From the NCBI GenBank assembly GCA_008828725.1, contig MEHQ01001881.1:32574-96573 (forward strand): a stretch of 64,000 bases of DNA, written 5' to 3'. This document shows positions 1 through 11,600 of the stretch, piece by piece (position 1 is the first letter of the stretch; every line of letters begins with the position of its first letter). This DNA is from Saccharina japonica. Lineage: Eukaryota > Sar > Phaeophyceae > Laminariales > Laminariaceae. Position numbers and translations under genes: made by a program. A model generated the notes under the pieces. It had not been told where the DNA came from, searched no databases, and saw nothing but the letters and a program-made list of their open reading frames with translations.

Positions 1-280
1 AATAACTAACGAGTCGGTTCTACGCAGTAATACGCCGGGAAAACCCCCCTCTTCTCCACTAAACGCCAACTACACTAGTATGGCACAGGGGCTAATCTCC
101 CAGCATTTACGAAGTCTTACTACACGTTCACACAGCGGAAAAAACAAACAGCCCGTACATCAGTAGAAAACAATACCTGGTAGAGGCAGTAAGTGAGTAT
201 ATACGATTACGTATACAGTACAGCATGTAGTATAAATGTGTGCTCTTCCCGTTCCCGACGAACCCGCGCGGCGAGTCATC

Positions 281-559
281 CTACCAACGCTCGTCGGTAA
301 CATACCCTAGATCGAACATGGTTTGGAACGCCCGCTCGTTCCAAATGTCCTTGGAGTTCGGTGTCGTGAAGCACTCCTCCCACGCTCCAGCCTGCCCCTT
401 TCGCGTCATCCTCCAGCTGTGATCCCGTTTCGAGTACTTGTCGTCAAAAATTAGGAGACCGGTAGACTCCTCCTTTTTGCGCATGCTCTTGAAGCTAGAC
501 TTCGCGATCGCTCGCCGTATCACCTCTTCGCGGGTGTCCAGAGAAGCCCACTTTGAAAC
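281..559 (-). CDS. Sulfotransferase C-terminal exon
   Basis: The acceptor ctaaag|GTTTC is in phase 0, and the reading frame runs 92 codons to TAG. It contains the conserved RKGQAGAWEECFT motif, which closes over PAPS in characterised family members, then a short tail ending DLGYVTDERW. Confidence 0.88.
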   Translation of the reverse strand, partial: VSKWASLDTREEVIRRAIAKSSFKSMRKKEESTGLLIFDDKYSKRDHSWRMTRKGQAGAWEECFTTPNSKDIWNERAFQTMFDLGYVTDERW

Positions 560-3500
560 CTTTAGGGTGCGGGCATATAACATCAGCGTAAGCAATCATC
601 AATCGTCGACGACCAGGGAGGGGGCAGGGGGGTGGGACAAAGAAAGACGCGCGAGGGAGCAAGCAGCGCCGTGAGAACATGTGACGCTTTGCTTTCACGG
701 GATGGTGCTGTTGCGCGGTACCCATGTGGCAGAGGTGCTATTTACTCGCGCTAGTTGTCCGCCAGTGGAAATAGTAGCATCAGCGGTCGAAAAAAACGTT
801 TCGTGGCATGGGGGATACATGCACTTCGCGACGAAACCCTTTCAAAAATCGCACCCAAGTGTTTGGAGACCAAATACTTGGATTTAGTGTGGGATAATTT
901 TCGCAGTAGTGTAAGGGTTAAGACACGCTTACTTTGAGTAACGCTCAAGTTATCATTAATTATGTGAGGCTAGCGTCTGCTCTAAGTTAATTTCAGCTGT
1001 ACAAAAAAAATGGTTTTATTGAGTTTCGCGTTCCGTGTAACTATGGGGTAGCGCAAATTTGAAGGCTTCTCAGAGTCTTAATACAGGCTTCGTGGTCTTC
1101 CCAACAAACACCGACCCTCCTGCTCTTACCTTGAGCATGGTCTCGAACGCGTCTCGGTGCAGATCTTCGTACTTCACCGTCAGGACGTCGTACGACGAGT
1201 TTCCCGCGAGGTTCAAGTACGAGTTCACGTGCTCCGCCCACCCGAACCCGGGGTAAATGTCGGCCTTCAAAAACATTTCGAAGCTCATGTCGGGAGGGTC
1301 CAAGTTTTTCAGCCCCAGGCGAAAGTGGTAGTAGCTGCACATCACGTCCCGCCCGTCGCGAACGAGGTGCAGAATGCGGTGCCACTTCGGGGGGCAGTTC
1401 GGGCACGTGCACTGATAGTCGTCCATGCTTCCCACCGTCGTCGCGCAGGCACCCGGCACGGCCGACGGTGCGAAGGGCTGGTGGCTCTTGAAGGCTCTGA
1501 GCTTGTCGTGGAGGTGGTACTCGCGCCGGTTGGGGCCGTACTCTAGGTCGGGGATGGTGTGCTCTATGGAGTTGAAGTCTAGCTCTCGCAGCCAGTTGGC
1601 CTCGCCCGGCTGAGAGTACAGCCAAGTGTGCGCTAGCAGAAAGCGCACCCAGAAGTTTCCTGGAGCGAATTAGAGGGCGAGATGGAGAGTATAGGGCGAG
1701 AGAGTGAGAGAGAGAGGGGGGGAGAGGGCGAGAGAGAGAGGAGGTAGAGAGGAAGAGGCGAGAAGATAGGGGGGGGGGGGTACTATCATTTTCATGCATC
1801 GCCGTAGACGTATGACCATAGACCCTCGCATCCCTACAATGCGGACGGGAGGGGGGGGAGAGAACGAATGAGGCGGGGCGAGCGAAGAGGCGGCAGACAA
1901 CGTAATCTCATCAACGAGAAGCAGGTCCAATATTCAGTTGCGAACATGGGAGGATGATCAACAGCACGCTGTTTGTTGATGATGAGGGCCCATTCTTTTT
2001 GTTCTCAAAAATAGCGTATTGCGCCAATCTAGCTCGGACTCTACAGGTGGGTATATACGTGGGTACTGATGAAAAACAGGTCAAACGAAAAATTCAGGTG
2101 AGGTCCCAGGATGGCAGCCGCAGCTCTGAAGTATTGGCATTGATATCATAGGTCCCTACGAGTACGGTACTATTACGGAGGGCCATAGTAAACACTAGTA
2201 AATAGGACCATATATTTTTAGTAAAAATAGGTAAATATATAGGGTTTTATGTGTACCATGGGTCCTATTAACTATGGTCCCCCGTAATACCTGTAGTTCG
2301 TTCGTCAGTGGTTCTAGGGTACAGTTAGTGGGTACCCCCATTTAAGAGCGCCCCGTGCCAATCTTAAACCAGAACAAGCGTTCTTAACTACACATTGCTC
2401 TTATCTGCAGTGGGCATAATGTAGCTTTTAGATAACAGTATAGGCGGGACATGCCGATTTGACCGCTCTTGAATCCCGAATGCTCTCATCTTGGCCGCTC
2501 TTAAATAGGGGTACCCACTGTATTTCACTACCTGGTGTATACCATTTTCGATAGACTCATTGGTGGACAGCCTTGTTGGACAGGTGGCCATCGTCCATCG
2601 TCGCCCCAGCCCGTATGTATGCATATTACACGTACTGTATTTATATCATACGTAAGCGTAGGCGTATACTACCGTACTCGCACGAACATTTTCGTTGAAC
2701 GCTGCCAAATATATCCTCGAGTCTCGAGTGCGGAGGGCAGACCACCAACAACTTTTTAATTGGTACCCGGTGCGTAAGTACGTATGATATGTATGATGAA
2801 TATATCACATGACAAAATTATTAGGTTCCCAGGTGACGGTATCAATGTACATAGACGGTAAAGTGGGGGAAGATGAGCATGCTATGGCGCCGGGGGCTAA
2901 CCGACAGACCGCCTTGCGGTCGAACGAACGTGGGTTCGAGTCCAGTTAAATGAGAACATTTTTCATATTTTTCTTATTTTTGCTTTTGTCTTGGCCGTGT
3001 ACGACCGGTGCGGTGCCTGGGATCAGGGTAGCTGATGGGTCTCCGGCGGCTCCTGCGGAGGGCTACTGTAGTAATATTTCTGCACCTTGTGGGTGGGAAC
3101 AGGGTGATACATGGGAAGGGCCCAATGGGAGGTCAAGGGTCAAGGTACCACGTGGGAGCAGGGTGGTACCAAGCGGGGCTTGTGCTGTTTTCCCGCGTTT
3201 TCTTACGGGCAATATTCCCAGAACGTTCTGATATATCACACCTACCTACCAGGTACCAGGTACCGGTATTAAATAGTGCAAGACTATACGTTTACAGAGT
3301 ACGTGCATACCCGCCCAACACCCTAACCACACATGGCACGTATATACAGATCAACGGATCCTCCTACATACCACTAAGGTCCAATGACACTCTGCACGGT
3401 AGCTAACGTGGCTGTATTGCTGTCATCCCCGTATGATGTAATAAGGACAATGCGACCGGTAACACGCAAGACAATTGTAACGCAGCCGCTCGGACGAATG

Positions 3501-4798
3501 AATGTCTCAAGCCTGATTTCCGCGACACTCGACAAACGGGAGAGTGAGTGCAAACGCCGAGCCGAGCGATGCATCTATGGAAAGGCGTTGACGGTATACC
3601 AATTCCAAAGCCGCCAGGTTCGTTGCGGGCGCCCCCCTTGTTTGAGAGAAATTAACCACAGAAACAGAATTACAGGGGTGTTTTCTTCCAGCATATACAT
3701 ACCCGGTACGTACCAGGTACACAGCAGTATCGTGTACGGTCCAGGTACACAGCAGTACCGTTTACGGTACCTCTGACGCTGTTGTACCAGGTATCACGCA
3801 ACCAGGTACCAGGTAATACCGGTACGTACGTACCTCTTGGGACTTAACCCATTCAGAACTGAAAAAATTATCCCACACTAATTCCAAGTATTTTGTCCCC
3901 AAAAACGGGGGATCAGTTCTTAAGGGGTTAAGATGGAAAAAAATGTTTTTTATATTTATATTTAATTTTATCCTCCGGCGGATGGGTCAAAATAAAGCTT
4001 ACGCCCTCCACACTTCCACGAAAAAAATGATGATTCAGTAGTACACGACAAAACAGCACGATTACACGATTACAGCAACAGCAGCTGCAAGAGTGTGGGG
4101 GGGGGGGTACCGAAAGATTGGTGTTGTTCGAGACACAGCAGTGCAATGAGTCGTGCGGCATATATACATAGACGCAACATTTATGTCCTGTACCCGTATA
4201 CTGCTACTGCTATTAGCTGCTCGTACGTACGTATATATGATAGACGGTTGATAGTTGATGGTTGGTAACATCAACGTTTTCATTAGTCATTACTGTAGTG
4301 TGGTCGATATCTCAGGGGCCGATTCGCTAAACCCCAAAGGGTACGTAGGGGCTTCGTAAAAATTAATATTTCAAACGCAAATTCAACCATTGTCGAAGTA
4401 TACGCGGAGCGGTGTTTGACGCAGCGTGGGAGGGTGGAGGAGCGTAGTACTGTAGCTAGAGCGTGGGTGTGCCCGTGTTTACATAACGGCACCGAAGGGC
4501 TGCTTGATGACAACGAACGCTCGTGCCGGAACGAGTACGACTCTCATCGGTCAGGTTTTCTCTCACTCACCGCTTTTAGGGTAGGACACGATGAATATGT
4601 CATCCTCTCGTGGCAATTCTCGCTTGACCACTTGGCGGTCTGCGACGAACCGGTAAACCAGCGAGACCGCTAACACGGCCAGCCAGCTGATTGTAGACGC
4701 CCAGCTTACTCTCCGCTTTGCCTTGCTCTCAGCAGCACCAGGCCTGGGAACCCTTTCGTTCGTTTTTGGTGGCGTCGCGTTAGATCCGTTAAATCCGT
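281..4798 (-). CDS. Membrane-anchored sulfotransferase (three visible exons, 5' exon missing)
   Basis: Enzymes of this family move a sulfuryl group from PAPS to a hydroxyl or amine of a carbohydrate or small molecule. Exons 4571-4798, 1130-1659 and 281-559 join in frame to about 345 residues, ending in TAG at 281-283. Seen: a hydrophobic segment (WASTISWLAVLAVSLVY) after a basic stretch, suggesting a type II Golgi anchor; the PAPS 5'-phosphosulfate loop DIFIVSYPKSGNFW, split by the first intron; FKSHQPF, matching the KTH catalytic histidine region; the 3'-phosphate motif LVRDGRDVMCSYYHF; and the C-terminal RKGQAGAWEECFT, matching RKGxxGxWK. All catalytic motifs are intact. No ATG lies in frame in the 5' visible exon, so a start exon must lie upstream (higher coordinates). 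The substrate cannot be read from sequence; polysaccharide sulfation is a guess from family biology. The gene is divergent to the HEAT-repeat gene at 5498. Confidence 0.9.
560..1129 (-). other. Sulfotransferase intron
   Basis: This GT-AG intron of 570 bp separates the two 3' exons. It contains a degraded piggyBac-like MITE at 833-921. No other gene is seen in it. Confidence 0.8.
833..921 (-). mobile_element. Degenerate TTAA-target MITE
   Basis: This is an old, diverged member of the family best preserved at 3844-3931. It keeps the core that reads ACTTGGATTTAGTGTGGGA and ends in GGGTTAA, but the terminal inverted repeats are decayed. Confidence 0.5.
1130..1659 (-). CDS. Sulfotransferase central catalytic exon
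   Basis: The acceptor ctccag|GAAAC and donor CTCAAG|gtaaga give 530 nt, phase 1 to phase 0. The first codon completes YPKSG and is followed by NFWVRFLLAHTW. The exon carries the catalytic-histidine region (FKSHQPF), the 3'-phosphate-binding RDGRDVMCSYYHF and the VKYEDLHRD segment usual in this family. A C-x-C-x2-C cluster (CTCPNC) sits between them and could be a lineage-specific insert. Confidence 0.9.
2173..2287. mobile_element. TA-target MITE, copy 1
   Basis: The element starts TTACGGAGGGCCATAGTAAA and ends with the inverted match CTATGGTCCCCCGTAA. It is flanked by TA at 2171-2172 and 2288-2289. The inner TIR contains the AGTAAATAGGACC / GGTCCTATTAACT pair. It is one of eleven family members in this window and lies inside the sulfotransferase intron. 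Confidence 0.85.
2884..2946 (+). other. tRNA-like fragment with B-box
   Basis: GTGGGTTCGAGTCC matches the RNA polymerase III B-box (GGTTCGANTCC), and a GACCGCC..GGTC hairpin lies upstream. The acceptor stem does not pair and the A-box is poor, so this is not called as a functional tRNA. It could be a tRNA pseudogene or SINE head remnant. Confidence 0.35.
3844..3931 (+). mobile_element. TTAA-target piggyBac-like MITE
   Basis: The element is bounded by TTAA at 3844-3847 and 3928-3931. Its terminal repeats are CCCATTCAGAACTG at the left and CAGTTCTTAAGGGG at the right. A TTAA target duplication with CCC...GGG ends is the hallmark of the piggyBac superfamily. At about 80 bp it has no coding capacity and must have been mobilised in trans. 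Confidence 0.8.
4571..4798 (-). CDS. Sulfotransferase exon with membrane anchor and 5'-PSB
   Basis: The donor is AGCG|gtgagt at 4571/4570 (phase 1). The likely acceptor is a pyrimidine-rich stretch ending gcag at 4800-4799, giving a 228-nt exon. The open frame continues to about 5103 without an ATG and with poor protein-like composition, so the acceptor at 4799 is preferred. The exon encodes a charged N-terminal linker, one transmembrane helix and the start of the PAPS loop. Confidence 0.75.
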
Positions 4799-5497
4799 CT
4801 GCGAGGACAACAACAGCGGGACAGCGTGGGCAGGCAATACTCGTACTGTAGCCAGTACTTGTAGTATCATAGTGTCTCAACAGTGAACAACGCAGCTGTT
4901 TTCGTACTACTGCTGTATCGATTGTCACTCCACAACGGCAGTTGAGGACGGACGACCAACAAAAGCTACGAAAGACTGTATACCTCGCCCGAGAGAGCAA
5001 CGCAGCACTGGTGTAATACCGGCTATGTCCGTAGCAGTACGTGTACGAATGCTTTATGCCAGCGTGGAGGATGGACAATGGAGAACCTGTGATCAGTGAT
5101 CAGTCGCATTGGTTGGATTGGAAAGAACATATTGCATGATGCATGATACAATAAAAGTCTGGTTCAATTATCTCTCGTAGAGCATTGCGTAAAAGCTCGT
5201 GCAAACGGCAGCAGGACGCCTACGACAAGCGCTGGGTGTCGACAATCCTCGCACCTGGTCGTCTCGATGCCTTGCCCATATCTCTGGTCTCTGGTGTTAC
5301 GAGTAATAGTACGAAGTGTGCACTCGCGTGCAAGTACAACATGGGTTCAGGGTTCTACGGTTGCGCCGTCTAAATCGTTTTGAATTGTATCCCCTGTACA
5401 TAACCGCCTGCCATGTCGCTTGGCCTCCCGAAATCCGTAAGGCGTACGGCTCGAAATTTAGAAGGTGTGCGAAACAACACCCCCCAGCAGCGCTAGC
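4799..5497. promoter_or_regulatory. Divergent upstream region shared by sulfotransferase and HEAT-repeat gene
   Basis: The 699 bp lie between the first visible sulfotransferase exon (minus strand) and the first ATG of the HEAT-repeat gene (plus strand). The missing sulfotransferase start exon and both promoters are probably here, which makes this a candidate bidirectional promoter. No TATA box or defined motif can be asserted. Confidence 0.4.
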
Positions 5498-5603
5498 ATG
5501 GACTTTTCTTCGACCTATGCGGCTCTTCGCAGCCTCAAGAGAAGGACTACGACAGCTGACGAGCTGAGGATCCTCGCGGAGAAACTGGAGAAGTCCTTTT
5601 CCC
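5498..5603 (+). CDS. HEAT-repeat gene exon 1 (tentative start)
   Basis: The ATG at 5498 opens MDFSSTYAALRSLKRR and continues as an amphipathic helix (DELRILAEKLEKSFS). The donor CCC|gtgaga leaves one base over, which matches the phase needed by the next exon. The start and the direct join to 5865 are predictions. A small extra exon near 5690-5730 was considered and is not needed. Confidence 0.6.
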
Positions 5604-8600
5604 GTGAGATTTGTTTGTGTCTGGCGATGAGCTGCGGGTGATAGCGAACCAATGCTATGATTCCCTTGTTCTCTGATGATCTAGAGCGAGACGCTCCAAC
5701 TCATCGAGACTCTGATGCCCGTGTGGTAGTTATGATACCGGTATGATACAGCGTAGACACCCACTCCTATGGACAGAGAGAGAGAGAGAAGCCAAGCCAC
5801 TCCGTGACGAACGTGTCGTTTACGAATCTGACGCCGTGTCAATATATTTTGCCTTCTGTGGCAGGGGACGGCGAGGGCTTGGGAGAAAACACCGAAGGTG
5901 TGGAGGGAGACGTGCTCGTGCTGCTCGGCTCCAACGTATGGGAGGGGGTGGCCGTTGGGTTCCTCCTTGCCAAGGTAATGTGGGCAGTCGCCTCACAGAA
6001 GGAGCCGAGCCCCGTTTTGACATGTATACCATCGGCTCATACCTCATAAGACGGAAAAGACGTTCATGTTGTATTGTTTGTTGAAGCGGTCAGTATCTCG
6101 CCTTATTTTCTTTGCCTCCATGCGTACCGGTACTATTAATACGAATCTTTATCAGCACTATTATAATAATAGTCTACCTGGTAGACTATATTGCCAATAC
6201 AAAGGCCCACTGACAAAGAATGAACGAAAGAACCTCTCATGCATATCATACCGGCACCACGAAACTTGATCTTAAGAACGTCTGGTTGGCTGAGAATTTG
6301 AGCGGACGCTGCGTAGGAAAGTTGGATCGATCAATCGTGATCATCAGCGGCGAGCGATAGACTGAATCCTGTTGTCATAAACCCCCTACGTACGAGTATA
6401 TATGCTCAAGGCTATTTAATACCTGGTACCATTTAATAGTTAGCGCCACTACTCGTACTCGTACTATATACTCGAACGGGCTAGTTCAAGCGTAACACCC
6501 CAAATTTCGTCAGCCACGAATGCCGCATACAATAGCAACCCAAATGTCACATACTTACTGTAGTATGATAAACCGCTATGAACAGTGGAAGAGGGTGACA
6601 TCGCCAGTTTTTTTTTTTAGGGCTAGGACTGGCGCTACCGCCGAAAATGTGGCCCGACCAATCACAGACCTTCAAAGAGGCCAATAATAGTCAGGCGTTT
6701 CCGTAGGAATATTTATATACCAGGTATATTTTTTCCCCCTATTTTTTTCTGAATGAGCCGCTTCCAGGTGGTCCAAGGCATGTTTGTACCAAGTTGCACG
6801 CATATATTCGAAGATCTGACTACGTGTGATCAATATTAAGTCACATTTAACGCCGAAAATCGATTTAATATGATACCATACACTCTGTAAGTAATTACGA
6901 CGCGATGCCGGAATTTACACGTTTTACCGCACAAAGGTCCAAAATTCCCCCGCCGTTTTTGAGACATGAACCCTGAACTTTTGCACACGTGTTATATATG
7001 CCCCTGCCGAACGATTTACGAATGTTTTCATTATTATTTTCTTCGCCGAAAATTTGGGATCCGATAAGACCCAAATCTCTCCCCAAAAAAACTGAAACCA
7101 AAATATCTGGCGAAAACAACAAAACAACAACGACGGTTACGGTTAACGGGTCGGCAGGCGCTCATAGAGTATTTGTGCTAAATTCCAGGGTCTATCTCCC
7201 AAAAACGTCGTGGAAAATGGCTATCATACTGAGTAACTGGTAATGTGTTGGGGTGATACGCTTGAACCAGCCTATACTGCGGTTCCAAGCCATGCTCAGG
7301 TTACGAATATACCAGGTATATCACGAACATATACGTATACCTGGTGGGTATTTATTGTTGACGGGTCCATACCGGCTGTGCGATCCACAACCCAATCCGA
7401 GGTGTACGTTTGCCCCGCCCGACCTCTCTCATATACCTGGCATGCCCCACACCGCACGGCACTGCACCGCACCGCACCGTACCGCAGGACCTCGTCGAAA
7501 GGAAAGGCCGCAGCCTCAGCCCCTCGTTCCTGAGCTCAATTCTGGCCTTTTGCGACCAACACCTGGAGCACGCCGAGCCGCGTGTCCGCTCGCTCGTGGC
7601 AGGCACCCTCGGGGCCCTCACGAGGGCCGGCGACACAGCAACCCCTTCTCCTGACGCCGACGGGTCGGGCGGTGGCAAGCTGGAGGAGGCGGGGGCGGAG
7701 GCGGGGGAGGGGGGCGACACGGATTGCACCGGGCTGGCGGTGTACGCGTTCTTCCGGGAGAGGCTGGCCGGGGCCATCAGCACGAACTTCGAGCGGACGA
7801 AGGAGACGATAACGGATGTGATAAGCGGAGCGGATAACGTGGCGGTGGACGACACGTCTGGCTGGAAGGCACTCGAGACGAGCCTCCTGGCGCTCAAGGT
7901 ACTTGCTTGCTGCTGCTGACTGGCCTCGACTTGTCGGATGTTACTATTATACTTGTGTTTAAACGAAGTACCTGGTATTATTTTCTCGTACTGCTGTATT
8001 TTTTTAGTCGCCTTCCTTTCCTCCTCCCTCTCGTGATCTCGTCATGGTTCACTACTGCAGCTCCCTGATTGTTTTTTGTGTGTGTTTTCATGTCACGCGA
8101 CAGATCTCTCCATAGCCCGCACCTGCCTATATATGATAGCGTTTCTGCCGCGCGTTGGTCCCTGCGAGCCTCCCGGCTCGTCGAGAGTGGGGTATTATGC
8201 AACAGGATTTTGTGTTCATTAGTATTATAACAATATGCAAGTTACGGGTGGCGGAGTTTCTCACTTCTCTCTTATGTTCTTTGCCTACGTCGCGCACACA
8301 CCACACGTCACATCCTCCCAAGATTCTTGCACTGGCAGCCACCTACCAGGTATCTACCAAGGTCTTGAGCTCGCTTGATTGAGCGGGTGGCGTCGTGCCA
8401 CAAAATCCTTGCATATTTTATCCCTCATCTCTGGGTCCTAAAAGTGATCCATAATGGATGCTGGTCATGTTTTTGCTACGCATATTTTTGCAGTACATAC
8501 AGTAGTTGGCCCTTCCGTCTTCCATCCCATTTTCAGCCCCAACATCTGCCGCAGTCTCCACGGTTAAGGCGTAATGTCTATTCACACGTCCTCTTTCCTC

Positions 8601-11600
8601 CCCTGGTGCTGGCGTGGCTATTAATAGTGCCACTGCTGTTGTACGAGTGTCATATCAATCAGGGCCTTCCCCGGGATTTTTCCCGCGGGATTGTGCGGGA
8701 TTCGGGATTATCCCGTTGTCCCGTGCAAACAACATAATTCAGTCCCGTGGTTGCCGGATCCCGTACAAAAATACCGTTGAGGTCCCGCGGTAACTTAATC
8801 CCGCGGGATTTGGTCCCGAGGTCAAAAACCGGTCCCGGGGAAGGCCCTGATACTAATAGCTGATTCTGGAGCTCTGGCCGCGTTTTTTTACTTCCTTGAG
8901 CTTCAGTGCAAAGGGACGAAGGCAGAGAGGTGGTCGTATTTTTGAACCGCCGCTCCCTCCGCCTGTGTCGAACCGCTGTAACCGAACGCCATCGCCTCGA
9001 TCGCCTTTTGCCTTTCTCCTTTTTTGTTTTGTTGTGGCCTTTCGCCTTTCGCCTCTCGTCTTTCGCAGGAGTTCGTTGACGCCGTGGGGAGGCCTTTCAT
9101 TGACGGGGAGCACCTGACCGATGAAACGGTGGGGTATATCGTGTCGGGCGCAACCGTGCACATCAACAGGCATGTCAGAGAAGCTTCCTTCCAGATTATC
9201 AGGTGAGCTGCTGAGTGAGCTATTCATAGTTGAATTGGTGAGTGGGCGTACCATGGAGACATGGAGATACGGGCGATATGGCGAGATGATGCCTCCCAGC
9301 ATGTTATGAAACCCCTCTGCCGGGGAAAGGGACAACTGTTACAATGGCTGCACCCATCTTCAGGGGACGAAGTACTAGACTAACGCTTTCAGTAAAAATA
9401 GTCATTTGTATATTCTACATATTACTGTAGTTGTGAATGTTAATGTTAGCTCTTGAAAGTACCAATTAAGTTCACATGAAATAGTGGTGGATGGTTGCTG
9501 CAGTGGGACAAGGGTTAGTAATCCAAAACCAAACCCGTGGCAAGCGCACGCAACGTGTTATGTGTACAAACTTCTTGAAAATAGAGTTGTTGCAGAATTT
9601 AATGTAGTAATAGTAAGAACCCACGATGGACCCAAAAAACTATGCATCCCCCTATGTATGCTTGCACACCAACATTTGCTTCTGATTACTATATGCTACT
9701 ACGAAGCCCCCCCGGAAATGGTATTTTTTTTTTTTCCCATCCCATTCATTATCTTCGCACTTCCGTATTTCTCCCTCCCTAGTCGTAACTCAGATCCGAG
9801 GTCACAAAGTAGGCTCCTCTCCCTCCCCCCCCACTACGGTTCTTGCCTTGGTTTTTATCGCGAGAAGATTTCAGCACTTTCTTCCCTCGTCAACTTTCGT
9901 CGGATTTTGCTTACCCACGCTATAATATGCGCTCTCGACAGTCGGTGTCATTTGAGAATAAAAACCTCCACGGGGAGAATCGAACCCTCGACATCCGGCC
10001 CTACAGGCTTCGTGGCTACCAGTTAGACCACCGGGGCGTATACGTGGTATCGACTATGGACTCTCTTCGCCTCCTTTGTTTTGGAGCCAAACCAGGGGGA
10101 AGTAGAGCAGAGTCGTTTCTGGAGTTGTACTGTCTGTCATGGCGTTAACACGCTCTCGCTCCTTTCCCGCTGTTGTCCTGGCCGGCCAACCCCTTCCATT
10201 CCCCACTCCTTCGGGCCATAGTAAACACTAGTAAATAATAGGGACCCTACGGTACAGGCAAAAACCTACACATTTCCCAATTTTTACTAACATAATTCGG
10301 TCCTGTTTACTATGGTCTCCTGCAATACCTCAGGAGCATACTGGATGCGTGTGGCACCCTGAGCCAGCCGGGCGCGCCCAAGCAGGGCGACAAGCTCGCA
10401 CAGACATTCGCCGAGGCTTGCGCGGTGGGCATGCAGGACAACTGGAGCCAAGTCAGATACGCGGCGTCCGTGGCCAACCGGTCGCTCCTGCAGGCCCTCT
10501 CCCTCGAGGACAGGGACCAATTCTACCCTCGACTGCTTCCGCGCATGTGCCTTAACCGGTGAGCCTGGAACAAAAATGCCCACTGGTTCCTGGCCTGGTA
10601 TCATATCATACACGGCGAGCTGTGAGGTCGTCCTATGAGTTACAGGGGTTAGGTTTATCTTGTTCGTGGTGGTTGTTGGTCATGATGTTTGATCGCTCTA
10701 TCATGTCGTGTACCAGGTATACGATTAGGACACTCGAATCGCTTCCGGTGTGTACCTACGTGGATGGGTGTCTTGGGTTTTTCTTCTGTGTGCTATGTTT
10801 TTTGCTTTGTTTTTGTACATATTTTTTTCGACACGAGGTTTGTTTCGCCTGGGTTTGACGGGGGTTGTGAAGCTCGATATTCGTATTAATAGAACGCTCT
10901 TGTAGGGTCGGCTCTGTGTTGCTCGCCGCAAGCGCTCTCGTGTCCCCTGTCCCCCCGATGCCCTCCCTTCTGGGGAAAAACGCCGAGTACGTAGACAAAC
11001 CACCCACCCACTCAAATCACCCTTAGCCAGAGCTTATGGCACTCTACTAATAATATTAATATGTGTACATTCAGTACAGGACACCTAATAAGAAACAAGG
11101 CTGATAAGAAAGCCAGGCTGAGATTTAGAGGGAAATCATATGTTCGGGAGTCGTTATCTTGGAAATTAGCGTAGAAAGCACCCTCTCTCAAGTAACAAAT
11201 CCAACCTGGACCAGCTTTTTCTTGTTTCTTATTAGGTGTCCTGTACTGTATGCTATGATGGTTGATTGCGTGGATACCCGCGGCTATCTATAATATGTGT
11301 TTCAGTCCAGTTTGCACATTAATTTATTTTCAATTTTTCGTGCTCCTTCTTCGTCTCGCGCGTGTTCGTTTAGGTGGGCAAGTGTCATGCTTTCCGAACC
11401 AATTTTGTTTTTTTTTTCACGATGATGATGATGATGGATGGTGTTTCGGGTCTTCCTTTATAGGGCTCCCCCGGGCACCTTTTTGTGACCACGGCCTCTA
11501 TTTTTGCTTACAACAAACAGATAAAATAGTGATGAGGATTGATTGCTCTTTTTCTTCTTCTTTTTTTTTCCCGTCCCATTTATTATCTTATTTTCCCTCT

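Larger units (their letters stand above)
1660..4570 (-). other. Sulfotransferase long intron
   Basis: This 2.9-kb intron begins gtgagt and ends ccag on the minus strand. A (GA)n/(CT)n-rich tract at 1675-1750 forms the polypyrimidine region just upstream of the acceptor. It contains a fragment of the 230-bp repeat at about 1800-1850, a TA-target MITE, a tRNA-like fragment and a TTAA-target MITE, but no further exon that I can support. Confidence 0.75.
6146..11256 (+). repeat. 5.1-kb duplicated block, copy 1
   Basis: The block matches 11728-16840 almost base for base: 5111 versus 5113 bp, with scattered single-base changes and 1-bp indels in homopolymers. Both copies begin tctttatcagcac and end tgtatgctat. 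It contains HEAT-gene exons 3-5, a hAT-like MITE, a SINE, a TA-target MITE and a 177-bp inverted-repeat element. Confidence 0.95.

Noticed and set aside
4563-5078. 171-codon sulfotransferase frame starting at 5078
   Set aside because: The apparent start codon is TTG and the first 90 codons lack protein-like character; the acceptor at 4799 gives a better exon.
5688-5735. Small extra exon of the HEAT-repeat gene reading SETLQLIETLMP
   Set aside because: It is HEAT-like, but its frame does not fit the phase of either neighbouring exon, whereas exons 1 and 2 join directly in phase.
7352-7897. 181-codon minus-strand frame, also at 12934-13479
   Set aside because: Antisense shadow of HEAT-gene exon 3, open because of its GC-rich composition.
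8853-9335. 160-codon minus-strand frame, also at 14436-14918
   Set aside because: It lies antisense to the well-supported HEAT-gene exon at 9069-9202 and has no recognisable domain.
9960-10042. Functional tRNA gene on the minus strand
   Set aside because: A- and B-boxes are present but acceptor and T-stem have mismatches, and the sequence continues into a body with poly-A; a SINE explains it better.
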